A DNA stretch of 42,938 bases. Source: Desulfovirgula sp. GTDB taxonomy: Bacteria; Bacillota; Desulfotomaculia; Desulfotomaculales; Desulfocucumaceae. The stretch lies in NCBI GenBank assembly GCA_020725625.1, contig DYET01000032.1, positions 1 to 42,938 on the forward strand. Direction: 5' to 3'. Shown here piece by piece: positions 1 through 8,365 of this stretch. Under the pieces are notes generated by a model. The model saw only the letters and a list, made by a program, of their open reading frames with translations. It did no database searches and was not told where the DNA came from. Numbering within the stretch: position 1 is the stretch's first letter; each line of letters opens with the position of its first letter. The position numbers and the translations under genes are program-made.

Positions 1-1908
1 AGTTACCAGGGCTTCCACTTCCTGGTCCGACAGGTATGCCCCCTGGACGCGCAGGGGTTTCGCGGCTCCAACCGGGAAAAAGAGCATGTCCCCCCTGCCC
101 AGCAGCTTCTCGGCCCCTCCCATGTCGAGTATGGTGCGGGAATCCACCAGCGAGGAAACTGCGAAGGAAATGCGGGATGGTATATTGGCCTTAATAAGGC
201 CTGTAATGACGTCCACCGAGGGCCGCTGGGTGGCGATGACCAGGTGTATTCCTGCGGCTCTGGCCATTTGGGCCAGGCGGCAGATGGAATCTTCCACGTC
301 GGCCGGGGCCACCATCATCAGGTCGGCCAGTTCGTCAATGATGATGACGATATAGGGCAGGGGGCTGGACTGGTCTTCGGGCGGGGTCCTACAGTTTTTG
401 TTGTACCTTCCGATATCACGGACCCCGGCCTGCGCGAACAGCTCATAACGCCGCTCCATTTCCTTCACCGCCCAGCGCAGGACTCCGGCCGCCTTTTTGG
501 CGTCGGTCACCACGGGGGAAATTAAATGGGGTATTCCGTTGTACGTGGTCAACTCCACCATCTTGGGATCCACCATCAGGAGCTTTACCTCGTCGGGGGT
601 GGCCTTGAACAGTATGCTGGCGATCAGCGTGTTGATGCAAACGCTTTTGCCCGCCCCGGTGGCCCCGGCCACCAGGAGGTGAGGCATCCTGCCGAGGTCT
701 GCCACCACGGGGGTGCCGGCGATGTCCTTGCCGAGGGCCACGGTAAGCTTCGACTGGGAATTTAGAAACTCCCTGTTTTCAATCAGCTCCCGCAGGGACA
801 CCGTCGAAATTTCCCTGTTCGGCACCTCAATGCCGACCGCCGCTTTTCCCGGGATGGGCGCCTCGATTCGCACTCCGGGGGCGGCCAGGTTGAGGGCTAT
901 GTCGTCCGCCAGGCCCACTATCCGGCTTACCTTGATTCCGGGAGGAGGCTGGATTTCATAGCGGGTAATAGCCGGCCCCACCGATATTCCGGACACCTTT
1001 GACGAAATGCCGAAGCTTTCCAGGGTTGATTCCAGGATCCGGGTCCGGTCGGCGATTTCCCTTTCGGAAACCTCGTTTTTGGTTTTTTCCGGGGCTTTCA
1101 GCAAGTTGACCGGAGGTAGCCGGTAGATGCGGCCGTCCGCCAGGGGCATGGCCGGGATGTCCGGTATTTCCACCTGTCCCCTGGCGGCCCTCCTTTTGTT
1201 TTTTGTCCCGGCTTCCGGTTCAAGTGGTCTTTCTTTGATTATCTCGGCTCCTGCAGCCAGAAGCGGGGGGCCTGCCCCCGGGCCGGGTGAGGGCCTGCCG
1301 GACCGGCCCTCTTCCCGCACCCCGGTATCGACCTCTCCGGTCATAAAGTTCAGAATGCGGGTCCACAACCTGCTGCCGGCCTTTTTTGCCCTCAGGGCCG
1401 CCAGGAGGCCCATCTGGGCCAGTGTATAACCGGTGATCAGGATTAGTGAAACCAGGGTCAGGGCAGCCAGGACGATATAAGTTCCTACGTTTCCGAAACA
1501 GCTAGTGGCGGCGTACACCCCGGCGGCGCCGACAATTCCTCCCCCGCGGCCCCCCAGCCCCCGGCCGAAAAGATCGTCCCGCGGTACATCCATGTGGGCC
1601 AGGGTCAGAAAAACCACGGCCAGGATTAAGAACCCGGCGGCCCTCGGGGTCACCCGGAACCTGCTCTTTTCGGAGATGAGCTTGACTCCCAGCAGGGCAA
1701 GGGCCAGGATTACCAGGTACCTGCTTTCTCCGGCGATTATTTCCATGCCCCTCACCAGCAGGGAGCCCACGGCGCCCAGGGCTTGGGTAAAGAGGCTGGC
1801 CGCTCCCAGGGCGGCCAGGGTAATCATGGTTATCCCGGCCATTTCATATTTGAGATCGTTGTTTATTTTCTTTTGGGTTGGCCTGTCAACCCTGTTTCGC
1901 ACTTTCAT
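1..1908 (-). CDS. ftsK: DNA translocase FtsK/SpoIIIE, 3' end cut by window
   Basis: Membrane-anchored ATPase that pumps DNA through the division or sporulation septum. The minus-strand frame is open from the ATG at 1908 to the window edge (636 codons); the C-terminal end, including any gamma/winged-helix domain, lies outside. The N-terminal ~170 residues hold several hydrophobic membrane segments, followed by a Pro/Gly/Arg-rich linker. The motor domain shows Walker A GATGAGKS near residue 415 and Walker [14 protein letters not shown] near residue 520, then the family motif [13 protein letters not shown]. The start is supported by GGGAGAG five bases upstream. A perfect 12-bp palindrome (ACAATTAATTGT, 2004-2015) lies upstream. 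FtsK and SpoIIIE cannot be separated from this part alone. Identification is very secure. Confidence 0.96.
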   Translation of the reverse strand, partial: MKVRNRVDRPTQKKINNDLKYEMAGITMITLAALGAASLFTQALGAVGSLLVRGMEIIAGESRYLVILALALLGVKLISEKSRFRVTPRAAGFLILAVVFLTLAHMDVPRDDLFGRGLGGRGGGIVGAAGVYAATSCFGNVGTYIVLAALTLVSLILITGYTLAQMGLLAALRAKKAGSRLWTRILNFMTGEVDTGVREEGRSGRPSPGPGAGPPLLAAGAEIIKERPLEPEAGTKNKRRAARGQVEIPDIPAMPLADGRIYRLPPVNLLKAPEKTKNEVSEREIADRTRILESTLESFGISSKVSGISVGPAITRYEIQPPPGIKVSRIVGLADDIALNLAAPGVRIEAPIPGKAAVGIEVPNREISTVSLRELIENREFLNSQSKLTVALGKDIAGTPVVADLGRMPHLLVAGATGAGKSVCINTLIASILFKATPDEVKLLMVDPKMVELTTYNGIPHLISPVVTDAKKAAGVLRWAVKEMERRYELFAQAGVRDIGRYNKNCRTPPEDQSSPLPYIVIIIDELADLMMVAPADVEDSICRLAQMARAAGIHLVIATQRPSVDVITGLIKANIPSRISFAVSSLVDSRTILDMGGAEKLLGRGDMLFFPVGAAKPLRVQGAYLSDQEVEALVT

Positions 1909-2147
1909 GGTTCTCTCCCGAATAGGGCTTCGCCTGCCGATTCGGCCGTCGCGGGGGAGGCCGAAGCTGACAGGCGGCGGTTCTCATTCCGACAAAAAAG
2001 TACACAATTAATTGTTTTCCGTCATACTGAGCTTACCATAAAAAGGTTGCAAGGGCAAGCACAGGCGGATTTTCAATAAAGATGAAGGGCCGGGGAAGGG
2101 CCTCCGGTGTTAGCGGCCGGGTAGCGCGTGGTGGGAGCTGGCCGCGT

Positions 2148-2927
2148 TCAGTCCCCGGCCCCCGTCAGGCCTTTCCTCCTTCTGTTAAGATAAAACACGG
2201 TGACACCGCCGAGTATCAGGATAATGCTGACCAGCTGGGCGACCCTGAAGGGGCCCAGCATCAGGCTGTCCGTTCTCATCCCCTCGATGAGGAAGCGGCC
2301 GGCCGAATACAGGATCAGATACAGCAGCGCCACTTCTCCCGGGAGCTTGCGCCTGGGCCAGTAATGGATCAGGAAAAGGAAAACACCGAAGTCCCAGGCA
2401 GACTCGTAGAGAAAGGTGGGGTTGTAGTAGAGGCCGCCGATATTCATCTGTTTTTGAATAAAAGCCGGGAAGAACGAGATGAATTTTTCGGACACCGGGC
2501 CTCCGTGGGCCTCCTGATTGATAAAATTCCCCCACCGGCCCACGGCCTGGCCCAGAATCAGGCTGGGGGCCAGGATGTCGGCGGTGTTTGCTGCCGACAT
2601 CCGGTTCTTTTTGACATACCACAGTCCCGCCAGCGATCCGCCTATAATCCCGCCGTGAATCGCCAGCCCCCCGTGCCAGACGGCCAGGATGTCCAGGAGG
2701 TCGTGCCGGTATTCGGCCCACGTGAAAGCCACGTAGTAAAGCCTGGCCCCGAAAATGGCTGCCGGTATGATCAGCGTGACGATATTTATGATATGGGCCG
2801 GGTCAATGCCTGCCCATGCGGCCCTACGGTAGGCCAGGAACGTTCCGGCGGCAAAGGCAGCCGCCAGAATAATTCCGTACCACCTGACCTCCAGCGGCCC
2901 CAGGGTAAAGGCAACAGGATCAATCAC
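2148..2927 (-). CDS. lgt: Prolipoprotein diacylglyceryl transferase
   Basis: Lgt moves diacylglycerol from phosphatidylglycerol onto the lipobox cysteine of prolipoproteins in the cytoplasmic membrane. The 259-residue protein has the expected length and about seven hydrophobic segments. It contains the signature HGGLAIHGGIIGG near residue 85-97 and GRWGNFINQEAHGG near 130-145, whose Arg, Asn and Glu are known Lgt key residues, and a C-terminal GRFLIEGMRTDS motif. The ATG is preceded by CCGGAGGTGCACCGGTG-type spacing (GGAGGTG); its initiation codon is close to a second GTG, so the exact start may shift by a codon or two. It lies upstream of ftsK on the same strand, separated by about 240 bases, so co-transcription is possible but not evident. 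Confidence 0.96.
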   Translation of the reverse strand: MIDPVAFTLGPLEVRWYGIILAAAFAAGTFLAYRRAAWAGIDPAHIINIVTLIIPAAIFGARLYYVAFTWAEYRHDLLDILAVWHGGLAIHGGIIGGSLAGLWYVKKNRMSAANTADILAPSLILGQAVGRWGNFINQEAHGGPVSEKFISFFPAFIQKQMNIGGLYYNPTFLYESAWDFGVFLFLIHYWPRRKLPGEVALLYLILYSAGRFLIEGMRTDSLMLGPFRVAQLVSIILILGGVTVFYLNRRRKGLTGAGD

Positions 2928-3110
2928 CGGTGCACCTCCGGATATACAACCGTTTTGTCATCACACCCATATAATATCCGGGCGGTTTATGATTTCCGCC
3001 AATTCCGGCTTAAAAAAAATTTAAAAAATATATAGTGACAAAAATGATGTTTTTTTATTTTTGTGATAAAATAGAGATGGACATAGTCTCAGACAATATA
3101 TTTTTACCCG

Positions 3111-3134
3111 TCCCGGAGGCGGGATTTTCTTTTT
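3111..3134 (+). terminator. Intrinsic terminator without an obvious upstream gene
   Basis: TCCCG/CGGGA arms around a GAGG loop followed by TTTTCTTTTT. It reads on the plus strand, where no gene precedes it; a short untranslated transcript starting near a TAAAAT box at 3067-3072 would end here. Confidence 0.45.
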
Positions 3135-3154
3135 CCACAGCTGATTTTACAGCT

Positions 3155-3180
3155 AAAAACCGGGCCGCCGCCCGGTTTTT
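3155..3180 (-). terminator. Terminator of the 80-aa gene
   Basis: Symmetric hairpin with ACCGGG/CCCGGT arms, six-base loop, and A5/T5 flanks, so it can act on both strands. It lies directly downstream of the minus-strand gene that ends at 3191. Confidence 0.75.
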
Positions 3181-3190
3181 GCTGGTGTAA

Positions 3191-3433
3191 TCAGGAAACC
3201 TTCTGAACCATGCTTTCGTGCTTCACTTTCTTGCTGGTTATCTCCTCGGAGTAGTCGGTGGATATAAGGTAAAGGTTGACCCATAGTTCATGCTCGTTCG
3301 GCTTGCCCTCCAGTTCCCTGGAAACCTCCTTGAACTTCTTTTCCACCCTGTCCTTGAATGCCGAAAAATCCATCAGGAGTTCTACTATATCCCGCTGATT
3401 GTAAGACAAACCTTCCTTGATTGCTTTAGCCAT
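3191..3433 (-). CDS. Conserved-looking small protein of unknown function
   Basis: I do not recognise this 80-residue protein. It is strongly charged, with an amphipathic helical stretch (residues about 10-45, rich in Lys/Glu/Asp with regular hydrophobics) and no membrane segment, signal peptide or cysteine. Codon use matches its neighbours. The start ATG has a very good ribosome site (AAGGGGGG, seven bases away) and the gene ends immediately before a strong hairpin terminator, so it looks like a genuine single-gene transcript. Its C-terminus carries a basic KKVKH stretch. No functional hint comes from the neighbours (lgt on one side, a low-complexity protein on the other). Confidence 0.7.
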   Translation of the reverse strand: MAKAIKEGLSYNQRDIVELLMDFSAFKDRVEKKFKEVSRELEGKPNEHELWVNLYLISTDYSEEITSKKVKHESMVQKVS

Positions 3434-3558
3434 ACGTACCCCCCTTAAGTCATTGAGGTTAAAAAGTAAAATCTGGTTTCCAAGCTGCTGAGTATAATTA
3501 TAGTAAAAATGCCAGATAATGTTAAGGGCGAAGAATGTCTAATTTTTTATCATAAAAC

Positions 3559-3594
3559 GGGGCTGTCCCAAAAGCATAGCTTTGGGGCAGCCCC
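3559..3594 (-). terminator. Strong terminator after the low-complexity gene
   Basis: GGGGCTG...CAGCCCC outer arms continue into CCCAAAGC/GCTTTGGG inner pairing, with T-rich sequence on both flanks (TTTATTTTT on the plus side, GTTTTAT on the minus side). It sits directly after the minus-strand gene ending at 3612. Confidence 0.7.
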
Positions 3595-3611
3595 TTTATT
3601 TTTGCTTTTGC

Positions 3612-4451
3612 TTACCTGAATCCGAACTGGTTTGCCTGGTAGGGAGAATAGCCGGCAATTCCGGTGCTTGCCTGCCCCAGATTGGCCTGGGTGAACGAAG
3701 TGCCCAGATTCGCCCCCTGGGTCCCTGCCAGCCCCAGGCCGGCGCTCTGCATCATCGGGCTTGCCATGCCCGGCAGGTTGGCGCTGGTCAGCCCCTGGCC
3801 GACGCCGAAGCCGGTGAGATATTGGGCGGTGCTTGGCTGAACGGCGCCAAACTGGCTCATCATGGGGTTGGCGAAGGCCTGGGCGGAATAGCCGAGCTGG
3901 GTGCCCGTACCGAACTGGTTGGGGATGTAACCCTGGCTGTACGGGTGCAGCTGGGAGGTAAAGGTGCTCAGGTTGATGCTGGGCACCGGGCCGATATTGG
4001 AAAGCTGTCCCTGGGTATAGCCGACCTGGGGAGTGATTCCCTGGCCGAAGGCCCCGTACTGGGCCCCTCCGAATACCCCGGTGCCCGGCTGGGCGAAGTA
4101 GGTGCCGACCCCGGTCTGGGGATAAAATGCACCGGTCTGGCCTACAATCCCCGTGCCGTAGGTTCCGGTAAGGGTTCCGGCACCCTGGAAGGTTCTCTGG
4201 AAGGGCGATACCTGGGTTGCCATCTGTTGGGTGATGTTCGAAATCCTGTTGATTTCCTGGCTAAGCTGGCCGGCAGCCTGCTGGATCCTCCTGATACCCT
4301 GGGATGCCAGCAGTTCCTTTTGGGTCATCTGCTGAAGCTGCAGGGCATTGGCCTGCTCGGACTGCTGAAGCTGGTTGCACACCTGGGCAATGTCGTTGAC
4401 TTCCTGCTGCAGTCTCTGGATTTGTTGCTGAAGCTGAATTACCTGGTCCAT
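3612..4451 (-). CDS. Coiled-coil protein with Gly/Gln/Tyr/Phe-rich low-complexity tail
   Basis: I recognise no family. The 279-residue product has two parts. Residues 1-80 are Gln-rich heptad-like sequence (for example QLQQQIQRLQQEVND) that should form a coiled coil. Residues ~85-279 are low complexity: Gly, Gln, Thr, Ser, Ala, Tyr, Phe and Pro with repeated G-T-G, Q-x-G and Y/F-G spacings, almost no Lys, Glu or Asp, and a single Cys in the whole chain (near residue 25). There is no signal peptide or membrane segment. The composition resembles prion-like or phase-separating domains, or a spore-coat/exosporium-type structural protein; that is inference. ATG at 4451 is preferred over TTG at 4454 because AAGGGGG is eight bases from it. 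A strong terminator follows. Confidence 0.85.
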   Translation of the reverse strand: MDQVIQLQQQIQRLQQEVNDIAQVCNQLQQSEQANALQLQQMTQKELLASQGIRRIQQAAGQLSQEINRISNITQQMATQVSPFQRTFQGAGTLTGTYGTGIVGQTGAFYPQTGVGTYFAQPGTGVFGGAQYGAFGQGITPQVGYTQGQLSNIGPVPSINLSTFTSQLHPYSQGYIPNQFGTGTQLGYSAQAFANPMMSQFGAVQPSTAQYLTGFGVGQGLTSANLPGMASPMMQSAGLGLAGTQGANLGTSFTQANLGQASTGIAGYSPYQANQFGFR

Positions 4452-4553
4452 CAATTTTTCCCCCTTGGAAAATTTTTAAGCCGCGGCTTTCAGAATTTAG
4501 TATTTGCATCACATTAAGGCTTATACTGGTAATTAGAGGTAAAAATCACCATT

Positions 4554-6107
4554 TCAATTCTTTTTTGCGGCTTGCAGGTCTATCAGCCCGAACCCGGACA
4601 GGTGAATGCCTGTAACGGCGGGGCGGTGGGCGATCCTGATCATGCTATGGTTTATGGCCGTCACCGGGACTTCTTCCAGTATTATTTCCTCCGCCTGGCG
4701 GTACAGATAGTCCCTTGACTTGAAGTCGGTAACCCGGCGGGCAGTTTGGAGATACACGTCAAGCCTGCTGTTTTTGTAACCGGAGGCGTTGAGGCCGTGT
4801 TCAACCTGGGATGAAGCCAGAAGGGGATAAATGAAATTATCCGCATCCCCGTTGTCTCCGGTCCACCCGTACAGGAAAAAGTGTCCGGATCTTTCATAGA
4901 TGGCCTCCTTGTGGTCATTCCAGGGCCTCGACCGGACAGTTACCCTTATTCCGGCGGGCTCCAGCTGCCGTTTAATCTCTTCGGCCAGGGCCTTTCCTCC
5001 GGCGGGGCAGTACCTCCTGGCATCTTCGTAGGTTGCCAGTGTAACTTCAAGGCCGGCCGGGTGTCCTTCCCTGTGCAATATCCTGCGCACCTGGTCTGGG
5101 CTGTACCTAGGCAAGCCGGTTTTCTTTTCGGTCATCACCGGGGGAGGGACAAGGCCCGAAGCCGGCACACCCTCGCCTCCCAAGGCGCCGGCCACGATTT
5201 TCTCCCTGTCCAGGGCGCCGGCCACGGCCGCACGCACGAATTTATTGTTGAACGGAGGCTTGTCGGTGTAAAAGCCGAGATAGCTGACGTCCACGCCGGG
5301 GACGGATATTACTTTCATGTTCCGGGCCTGCAGGCTGTCCAGGAGTTCGCGATCCGGTTGAAAAATGATGTCGGCCTTTCCGTCCAGCAAACTTTTAGCC
5401 CGGCGCCGGGAATCGGGCAACGCCTCAAACACAATCCTCCGGATGGAGGCCGGCTGCCCGCGGTAGCGCGGGTTGGCCAGAAGAACTATCCGGCTCCGGG
5501 CCATTTCCTTGAGCAGGTAGGGCCCGGTGCCCGAGGGGTGCCGCCAGAATTGATCCCCGTACCTGCTCAGTGCCCCGGGGCTGACCACGGGGGCCCCGAA
5601 GGGGAGGGCCAGGTTTTTCAAAAAGGGGGCGTAAGGGTATTTCAATGTGAAGGATACGGTGTATTTGCCCTCGCTTTCGATTGAGGAGACCGGGTTGAAA
5701 ACAAGGGCGCAGTATGAAACGCTGTCCTTCAGGACCATGGACCTCGCCATGCTGGACTTCACGGCCTCGGCGTCGCAGGCCGTCCCGTCGCTGAAGTATA
5801 ATCCCGGCTTGAGGTGGAAGGTCCAGCGCCTTCCGTCTTCCGAGACGTTCCAGCTCTCGGCCAGGCAGGGCTCAGGTTCCAATGTATGCGGGTTCAGCCT
5901 GACCAGGCCCTCATAAATCCCGGTCAGGGGAAGCACATTTTCAAAGGACGAGTTTCTGGCCGGGTCCAGGTTGTCCGGCAGGCTGCCCTGAAGGATTACC
6001 AGGTCGTTTTTGCCCGGCGCCCCGCCTTCTCCGAAGACAGCCGCACCGCTTTTGACAACTGCATAAAAGGCAAACAGGGAAAACAAGATGAATAAAAGCT
6101 TGCGCAA
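4554..6107 (-). CDS. ABC transporter solute-binding protein, family 5 (peptide/nickel type)
   Basis: Extracytoplasmic binding protein of the DppA/OppA/NikA class, 517 residues as expected. The mature part begins with the family pattern LPDNLDPARNSS, then GIYEGLVRLNPHTLEPEPCLAESW and WTFHLKPGLYFSDGT (each a known hallmark of SBP_bac_5), and ends with a helical C-terminal lobe. The N-terminus has a hydrophobic segment of about 18 residues after MRKL, but no lipobox cysteine, so it would be a Sec-secreted or membrane-anchored protein rather than a classical lipoprotein. The TTG start follows AGGAGG by seven bases. No permease or ATPase genes are adjacent, so this is an orphan binding protein; substrate (oligopeptide, dipeptide, nickel or other) cannot be set from the sequence. 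Confidence 0.9.
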   Translation of the reverse strand: MRKLLFILFSLFAFYAVVKSGAAVFGEGGAPGKNDLVILQGSLPDNLDPARNSSFENVLPLTGIYEGLVRLNPHTLEPEPCLAESWNVSEDGRRWTFHLKPGLYFSDGTACDAEAVKSSMARSMVLKDSVSYCALVFNPVSSIESEGKYTVSFTLKYPYAPFLKNLALPFGAPVVSPGALSRYGDQFWRHPSGTGPYLLKEMARSRIVLLANPRYRGQPASIRRIVFEALPDSRRRAKSLLDGKADIIFQPDRELLDSLQARNMKVISVPGVDVSYLGFYTDKPPFNNKFVRAAVAGALDREKIVAGALGGEGVPASGLVPPPVMTEKKTGLPRYSPDQVRRILHREGHPAGLEVTLATYEDARRYCPAGGKALAEEIKRQLEPAGIRVTVRSRPWNDHKEAIYERSGHFFLYGWTGDNGDADNFIYPLLASSQVEHGLNASGYKNSRLDVYLQTARRVTDFKSRDYLYRQAEEIILEEVPVTAINHSMIRIAHRPAVTGIHLSGFGLIDLQAAKKN

Positions 6108-6294
6108 TTGCAGACCTCCTTGTTTAGCATAATATTGTTATACAAGTTAAAATATACCATTTCCTTTCCGCGGTGAAAACTAAAGTTAACCGGCAAGAAT
6201 TATTTACAGGTGCAGTTAGCGGGAGTTATTATTGAGTAATAAGTGGAATAAATCCTTTGCGGCTGAATTAAATTGAGGAAAGGAAGTAATCGTT

Positions 6295-7170
6295 TTGAAT
6301 GTCAGGTTTGGGCCGGCCGGAAACCCCGACTCCTTTTACCGGGAGGGGTACAAAACCTCGCTGGACATGCCCCGGTGGCTGCGGGACAGGGGTCTGAACG
6401 CCTACGAGTACCAGTGCAGCCGGGGAGTCAACATCGGGGAGGATACCGCGCGCAGGCTGGGGGAACTGGCGGCCGACAACGGCATTTATTTAAGCATCCA
6501 TGCCCCCTACTATATCAACCTGGCTGCCGCTGAACCGGCAGCGCGCGAGAAAACCAGAAAGTACCTGGTGGACTCGATGCTGGCCGCCCGCTGGATGGGG
6601 GCGGAGGTGGTCGTTTTTCACCCCGGTTCAGCCAAGGAGGACCGCGCCGCCGCCATGAACCGGGCAAAGGATTTGCTTTGGGAATTGATCAGGCAGGCCG
6701 GGGACCAGGGACTGGGGGACATATACCTGGCTCCGGAGACAATGGGCAAAAGGAGCCTGCTGGGGAGCCTGGAAGAGGTTCTGGACCTGTGCAGCCTGGA
6801 TGAAAGAATCATTCCGGCCATCGATTTCGGGCACCTGCATGCGGCAGGGGGCGGCCAGTTTGATTCCAAAGAAGCCTTTGCCGGAGTCCTGGACAGGGTT
6901 GAGGCGGCTTTGGGCGGGGACCGGCCGAAAAGGCTGCATATTCACTTCAGTCCGGTGGAGTTCACCGTCTCCGGGGAGAAGAGGCACCGGACCACCAGGG
7001 ATAAAGGCTACGGCCCGGATTTTTCATGCCTGGCCCCTCTTTTGGCAGAGCGCCGCCTGGAGTTTACCCTGATTTGCGAGTCCGACGGGCTGCAGGCCGA
7101 GGACGCACTTTATTACAGGTCGATTTACGAGAAGGCTGCCGGTCTGGCGAACGAACTTCGGGACCGGTAA
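6295..7170 (+). CDS. Endonuclease IV-like TIM-barrel protein (AP2Ec/xylose isomerase-like)
   Basis: 291-residue TIM barrel related to AP endonuclease IV (Nfo). Metal-ligand-type motifs appear in order: SIHAPYYINLA (~65-75), EVVVFHPGS (~100-108), IYLAPETMG (~145), IPAIDFGHLHA (~177-187), LHIHFSP (~220) and a late CESDG (~265). These correspond to the His/Glu/Asp ligands of the Nfo trinuclear zinc site, although the flanking residues depart from classical Nfo, so it may be a divergent repair nuclease or a sugar-isomerase-like enzyme. The TTG start has AGGAAAGGAAG upstream. It converges with the stress-protein gene across a shared hairpin. Function as DNA repair enzyme is probable but not certain. 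Confidence 0.82.
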   Translation: MNVRFGPAGNPDSFYREGYKTSLDMPRWLRDRGLNAYEYQCSRGVNIGEDTARRLGELAADNGIYLSIHAPYYINLAAAEPAAREKTRKYLVDSMLAARWMGAEVVVFHPGSAKEDRAAAMNRAKDLLWELIRQAGDQGLGDIYLAPETMGKRSLLGSLEEVLDLCSLDERIIPAIDFGHLHAAGGGQFDSKEAFAGVLDRVEAALGGDRPKRLHIHFSPVEFTVSGEKRHRTTRDKGYGPDFSCLAPLLAERRLEFTLICESDGLQAEDALYYRSIYEKAAGLANELRDR

Positions 7171-7171
7171 A

Positions 7172-7203
7172 TTAAGGGGTTGGCCCCTGCGCCAACCCCT
7201 TAA
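7172..7203. terminator. Shared hairpin between convergent genes
   Basis: Perfect 13-bp arms (TTAAGGGGTTGGC / GCCAACCCCTTAA) around a six-base loop, with A5 on the plus side and T5 on the minus side. It lies between the stops of two convergent genes and can end transcripts on either strand, best on the minus strand. Confidence 0.75.
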
Positions 7204-7219
7204 AAATGACCCCCAAAGG

Positions 7220-7708
7220 CTAATGAATTTCCACGTCTTTGCCGCCGTGCCGGCTTAATATCCGTGAAGCCTCCTCGGCCTTGGCATCATCGCAGCGTAC
7301 GGCCACAAGGATGTCTCCCTGCTTTATTCTTTCCTCGAAAAACCGGCCCCTCTCCGCCGGGATGCCGAAGTCTGCCAGGCCGCCGGCAATTCCCCCGGTG
7401 GCTGCCCCGGAAAGGAGCCCGGCAATGGGCCCGGCTGCCACCAGCGGGCCTATGCCCGGAATGGCAAGGGCGCCCGCGCCGGCCGCCAGACCGATAAGTC
7501 CACCTACTGTTCCGCCCGTACCGACTCCGTTCATGACCGGATCTCCGCCGGTAAAGTTGGCATTGTATTTGTTTGCGTCTTCTTTGCCGACCTTTTCATC
7601 CTTGGCCAGCACCGAGATGTCCCGCTCAAACCCCTTTCCCCTGAGGTCGTTGACTGCCCTCTCGGCACTGTCCCGGTTGCCGAAGGTTGCAATTACCGTT
7701 TTGGACAC
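7220..7708 (-). CDS. YflT-type general stress protein with glycine-rich hydrophobic core
   Basis: The protein begins VSKTVIATFGNRDSAERAV, the alpha/beta start typical of heat/general-stress YflT-like domains, and ends with a similar beta-alpha unit (GDILVAVRCDDAKAEEAS...). Between them lies a Gly/Ala-rich hydrophobic stretch (GGTVGGLIGLAAGAGALAIPG and on), like a glycine-zipper membrane segment. Two starts are credible: GTG at 7708, preceded by CCAAAGGGGGAAAAA (nearly the same leader as the low-complexity gene at 4451), and an in-frame ATG at 7744 with its own GGGAGG six bases away, adding 12 residues. I chose 7708 because the domain starts there. Expected role is stress protection; mechanism unknown. 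Confidence 0.82.
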   Translation of the reverse strand: MSKTVIATFGNRDSAERAVNDLRGKGFERDISVLAKDEKVGKEDANKYNANFTGGDPVMNGVGTGGTVGGLIGLAAGAGALAIPGIGPLVAAGPIAGLLSGAATGGIAGGLADFGIPAERGRFFEERIKQGDILVAVRCDDAKAEEASRILSRHGGKDVEIH

Positions 7709-7814
7709 GTTTTTTCCCCCTTTGGAAAATGTGGATGCTTTCATATGTTTCCTCCCGGGGGATAAAACTATTCAATGGCAGGACGGTTTTTAATCCGGGG
7801 GCGGTAAAAAAATG

Positions 7815-7842
7815 TTGTCTTTCCAACAATTCTGTATATAAT
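7815..7842 (+). promoter_or_regulatory. Sigma-A-type promoter of the polyamine operon
   Basis: TTGTCT and TATAAT separated by 16 bases. Transcription would start about 30 bases upstream of the TTG start of the arginine decarboxylase gene. Confidence 0.6.
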
Positions 7843-7878
7843 AATATCTGTATGTTTTTAAGTAACGGAGTGATAAGC

Positions 7879-8337
7879 TTGCTACCCACGCCGAAAAAGT
7901 TTTTTCTGACCGCCGCTTCCGCCGAGGGTGAAACCCCACTGACGGCCTTTGACAATGCGCTGCTGGCCGGGAGGATAGGGAATATCAATATTATCCGGGT
8001 AAGCAGCATCCTGCCGCCTGGGGCGGAACTTTGCGACGACCTGGTCATACCACCGGGGTCCCTTGTTCCCACCGCTTACGGTTTCATCATCAGCGAGGAA
8101 CCCGGGCAGCTTATTGCTGCGGCTGTAGGTGTCGGTTTTTCCGAGGACGCCTTCGGGGTGATCATGGAACACTCCTGTGTGGGAACGAAGGCCGAGGCCC
8201 AAAGCGAAATAGAAAAAATGCTGAGAGAAGCCTTTGCCAGCCGCGGCATGGAGCTCAAAAAAATGAAGATTGCCTCCACGGAGCACAGGGTCATAAAAAT
8301 CGGCTGCGCCCTTGCGGCCGTACCGATGTGGTATTAA
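7879..8337 (+). CDS. pdaD: Pyruvoyl-dependent arginine decarboxylase
   Basis: Converts arginine to agmatine. The 152-residue proenzyme carries the family pattern: LPTPKKFFLTAASAEG at the N-terminus, then NIIRVSSILPPGAE near residues 35-48. Known PvlArgDC proenzymes self-cleave between the two serines of V-S-S, giving a beta chain and an alpha chain with an N-terminal pyruvoyl group. A later ISEEPGQLIAAAVGVG block and EHS (with the catalytic Glu region) are also present. TTG at 7879 is chosen because GGAG lies eight bases upstream and the protein then has the usual family length; longer in-frame extensions would run through the promoter. It heads the pdaD-speE-speB operon. Confidence 0.93.
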   Translation: MLPTPKKFFLTAASAEGETPLTAFDNALLAGRIGNINIIRVSSILPPGAELCDDLVIPPGSLVPTAYGFIISEEPGQLIAAAVGVGFSEDAFGVIMEHSCVGTKAEAQSEIEKMLREAFASRGMELKKMKIASTEHRVIKIGCALAAVPMWY

Positions 8338-8364
8338 AGGCTGACGGCTCCAGCCGTCAGCCTT
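8337..8364 (+). terminator. Perfect 13-bp hairpin after pdaD
   Basis: AAGGCTGACGGCT / AGCCGTCAGCCTT arms with a two-base centre start on the last base of the pdaD stop codon. There is no T-run after it, so it may act as an mRNA stabiliser or partial attenuator rather than a full terminator. Confidence 0.5.
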
Positions 8365-8365
8365 A

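Noticed and set aside
2981-3000. GGCGG-N10-CCGCC, also at 20963-20982 and similar at 16219-16238
   Set aside because: Short arms in GC-rich DNA make chance copies likely; no shared position relative to promoters.
2082-3035. 317-aa plus-strand frame
   Set aside because: Antisense to lgt, whose motifs are complete; no ribosome site; composition of the frame is a mirror of the minus-strand codon bias.
3553-3600. Insertion-sequence end (GGGGCTGTCCC-like)
   Set aside because: No transposase or second end nearby; it works better as a terminator.
3582-4517. 311-aa plus-strand frame opposite the low-complexity gene
   Set aside because: The minus strand gene has a perfect ribosome site, start and terminator; the plus frame is Leu/Gly-rich from reverse codons.
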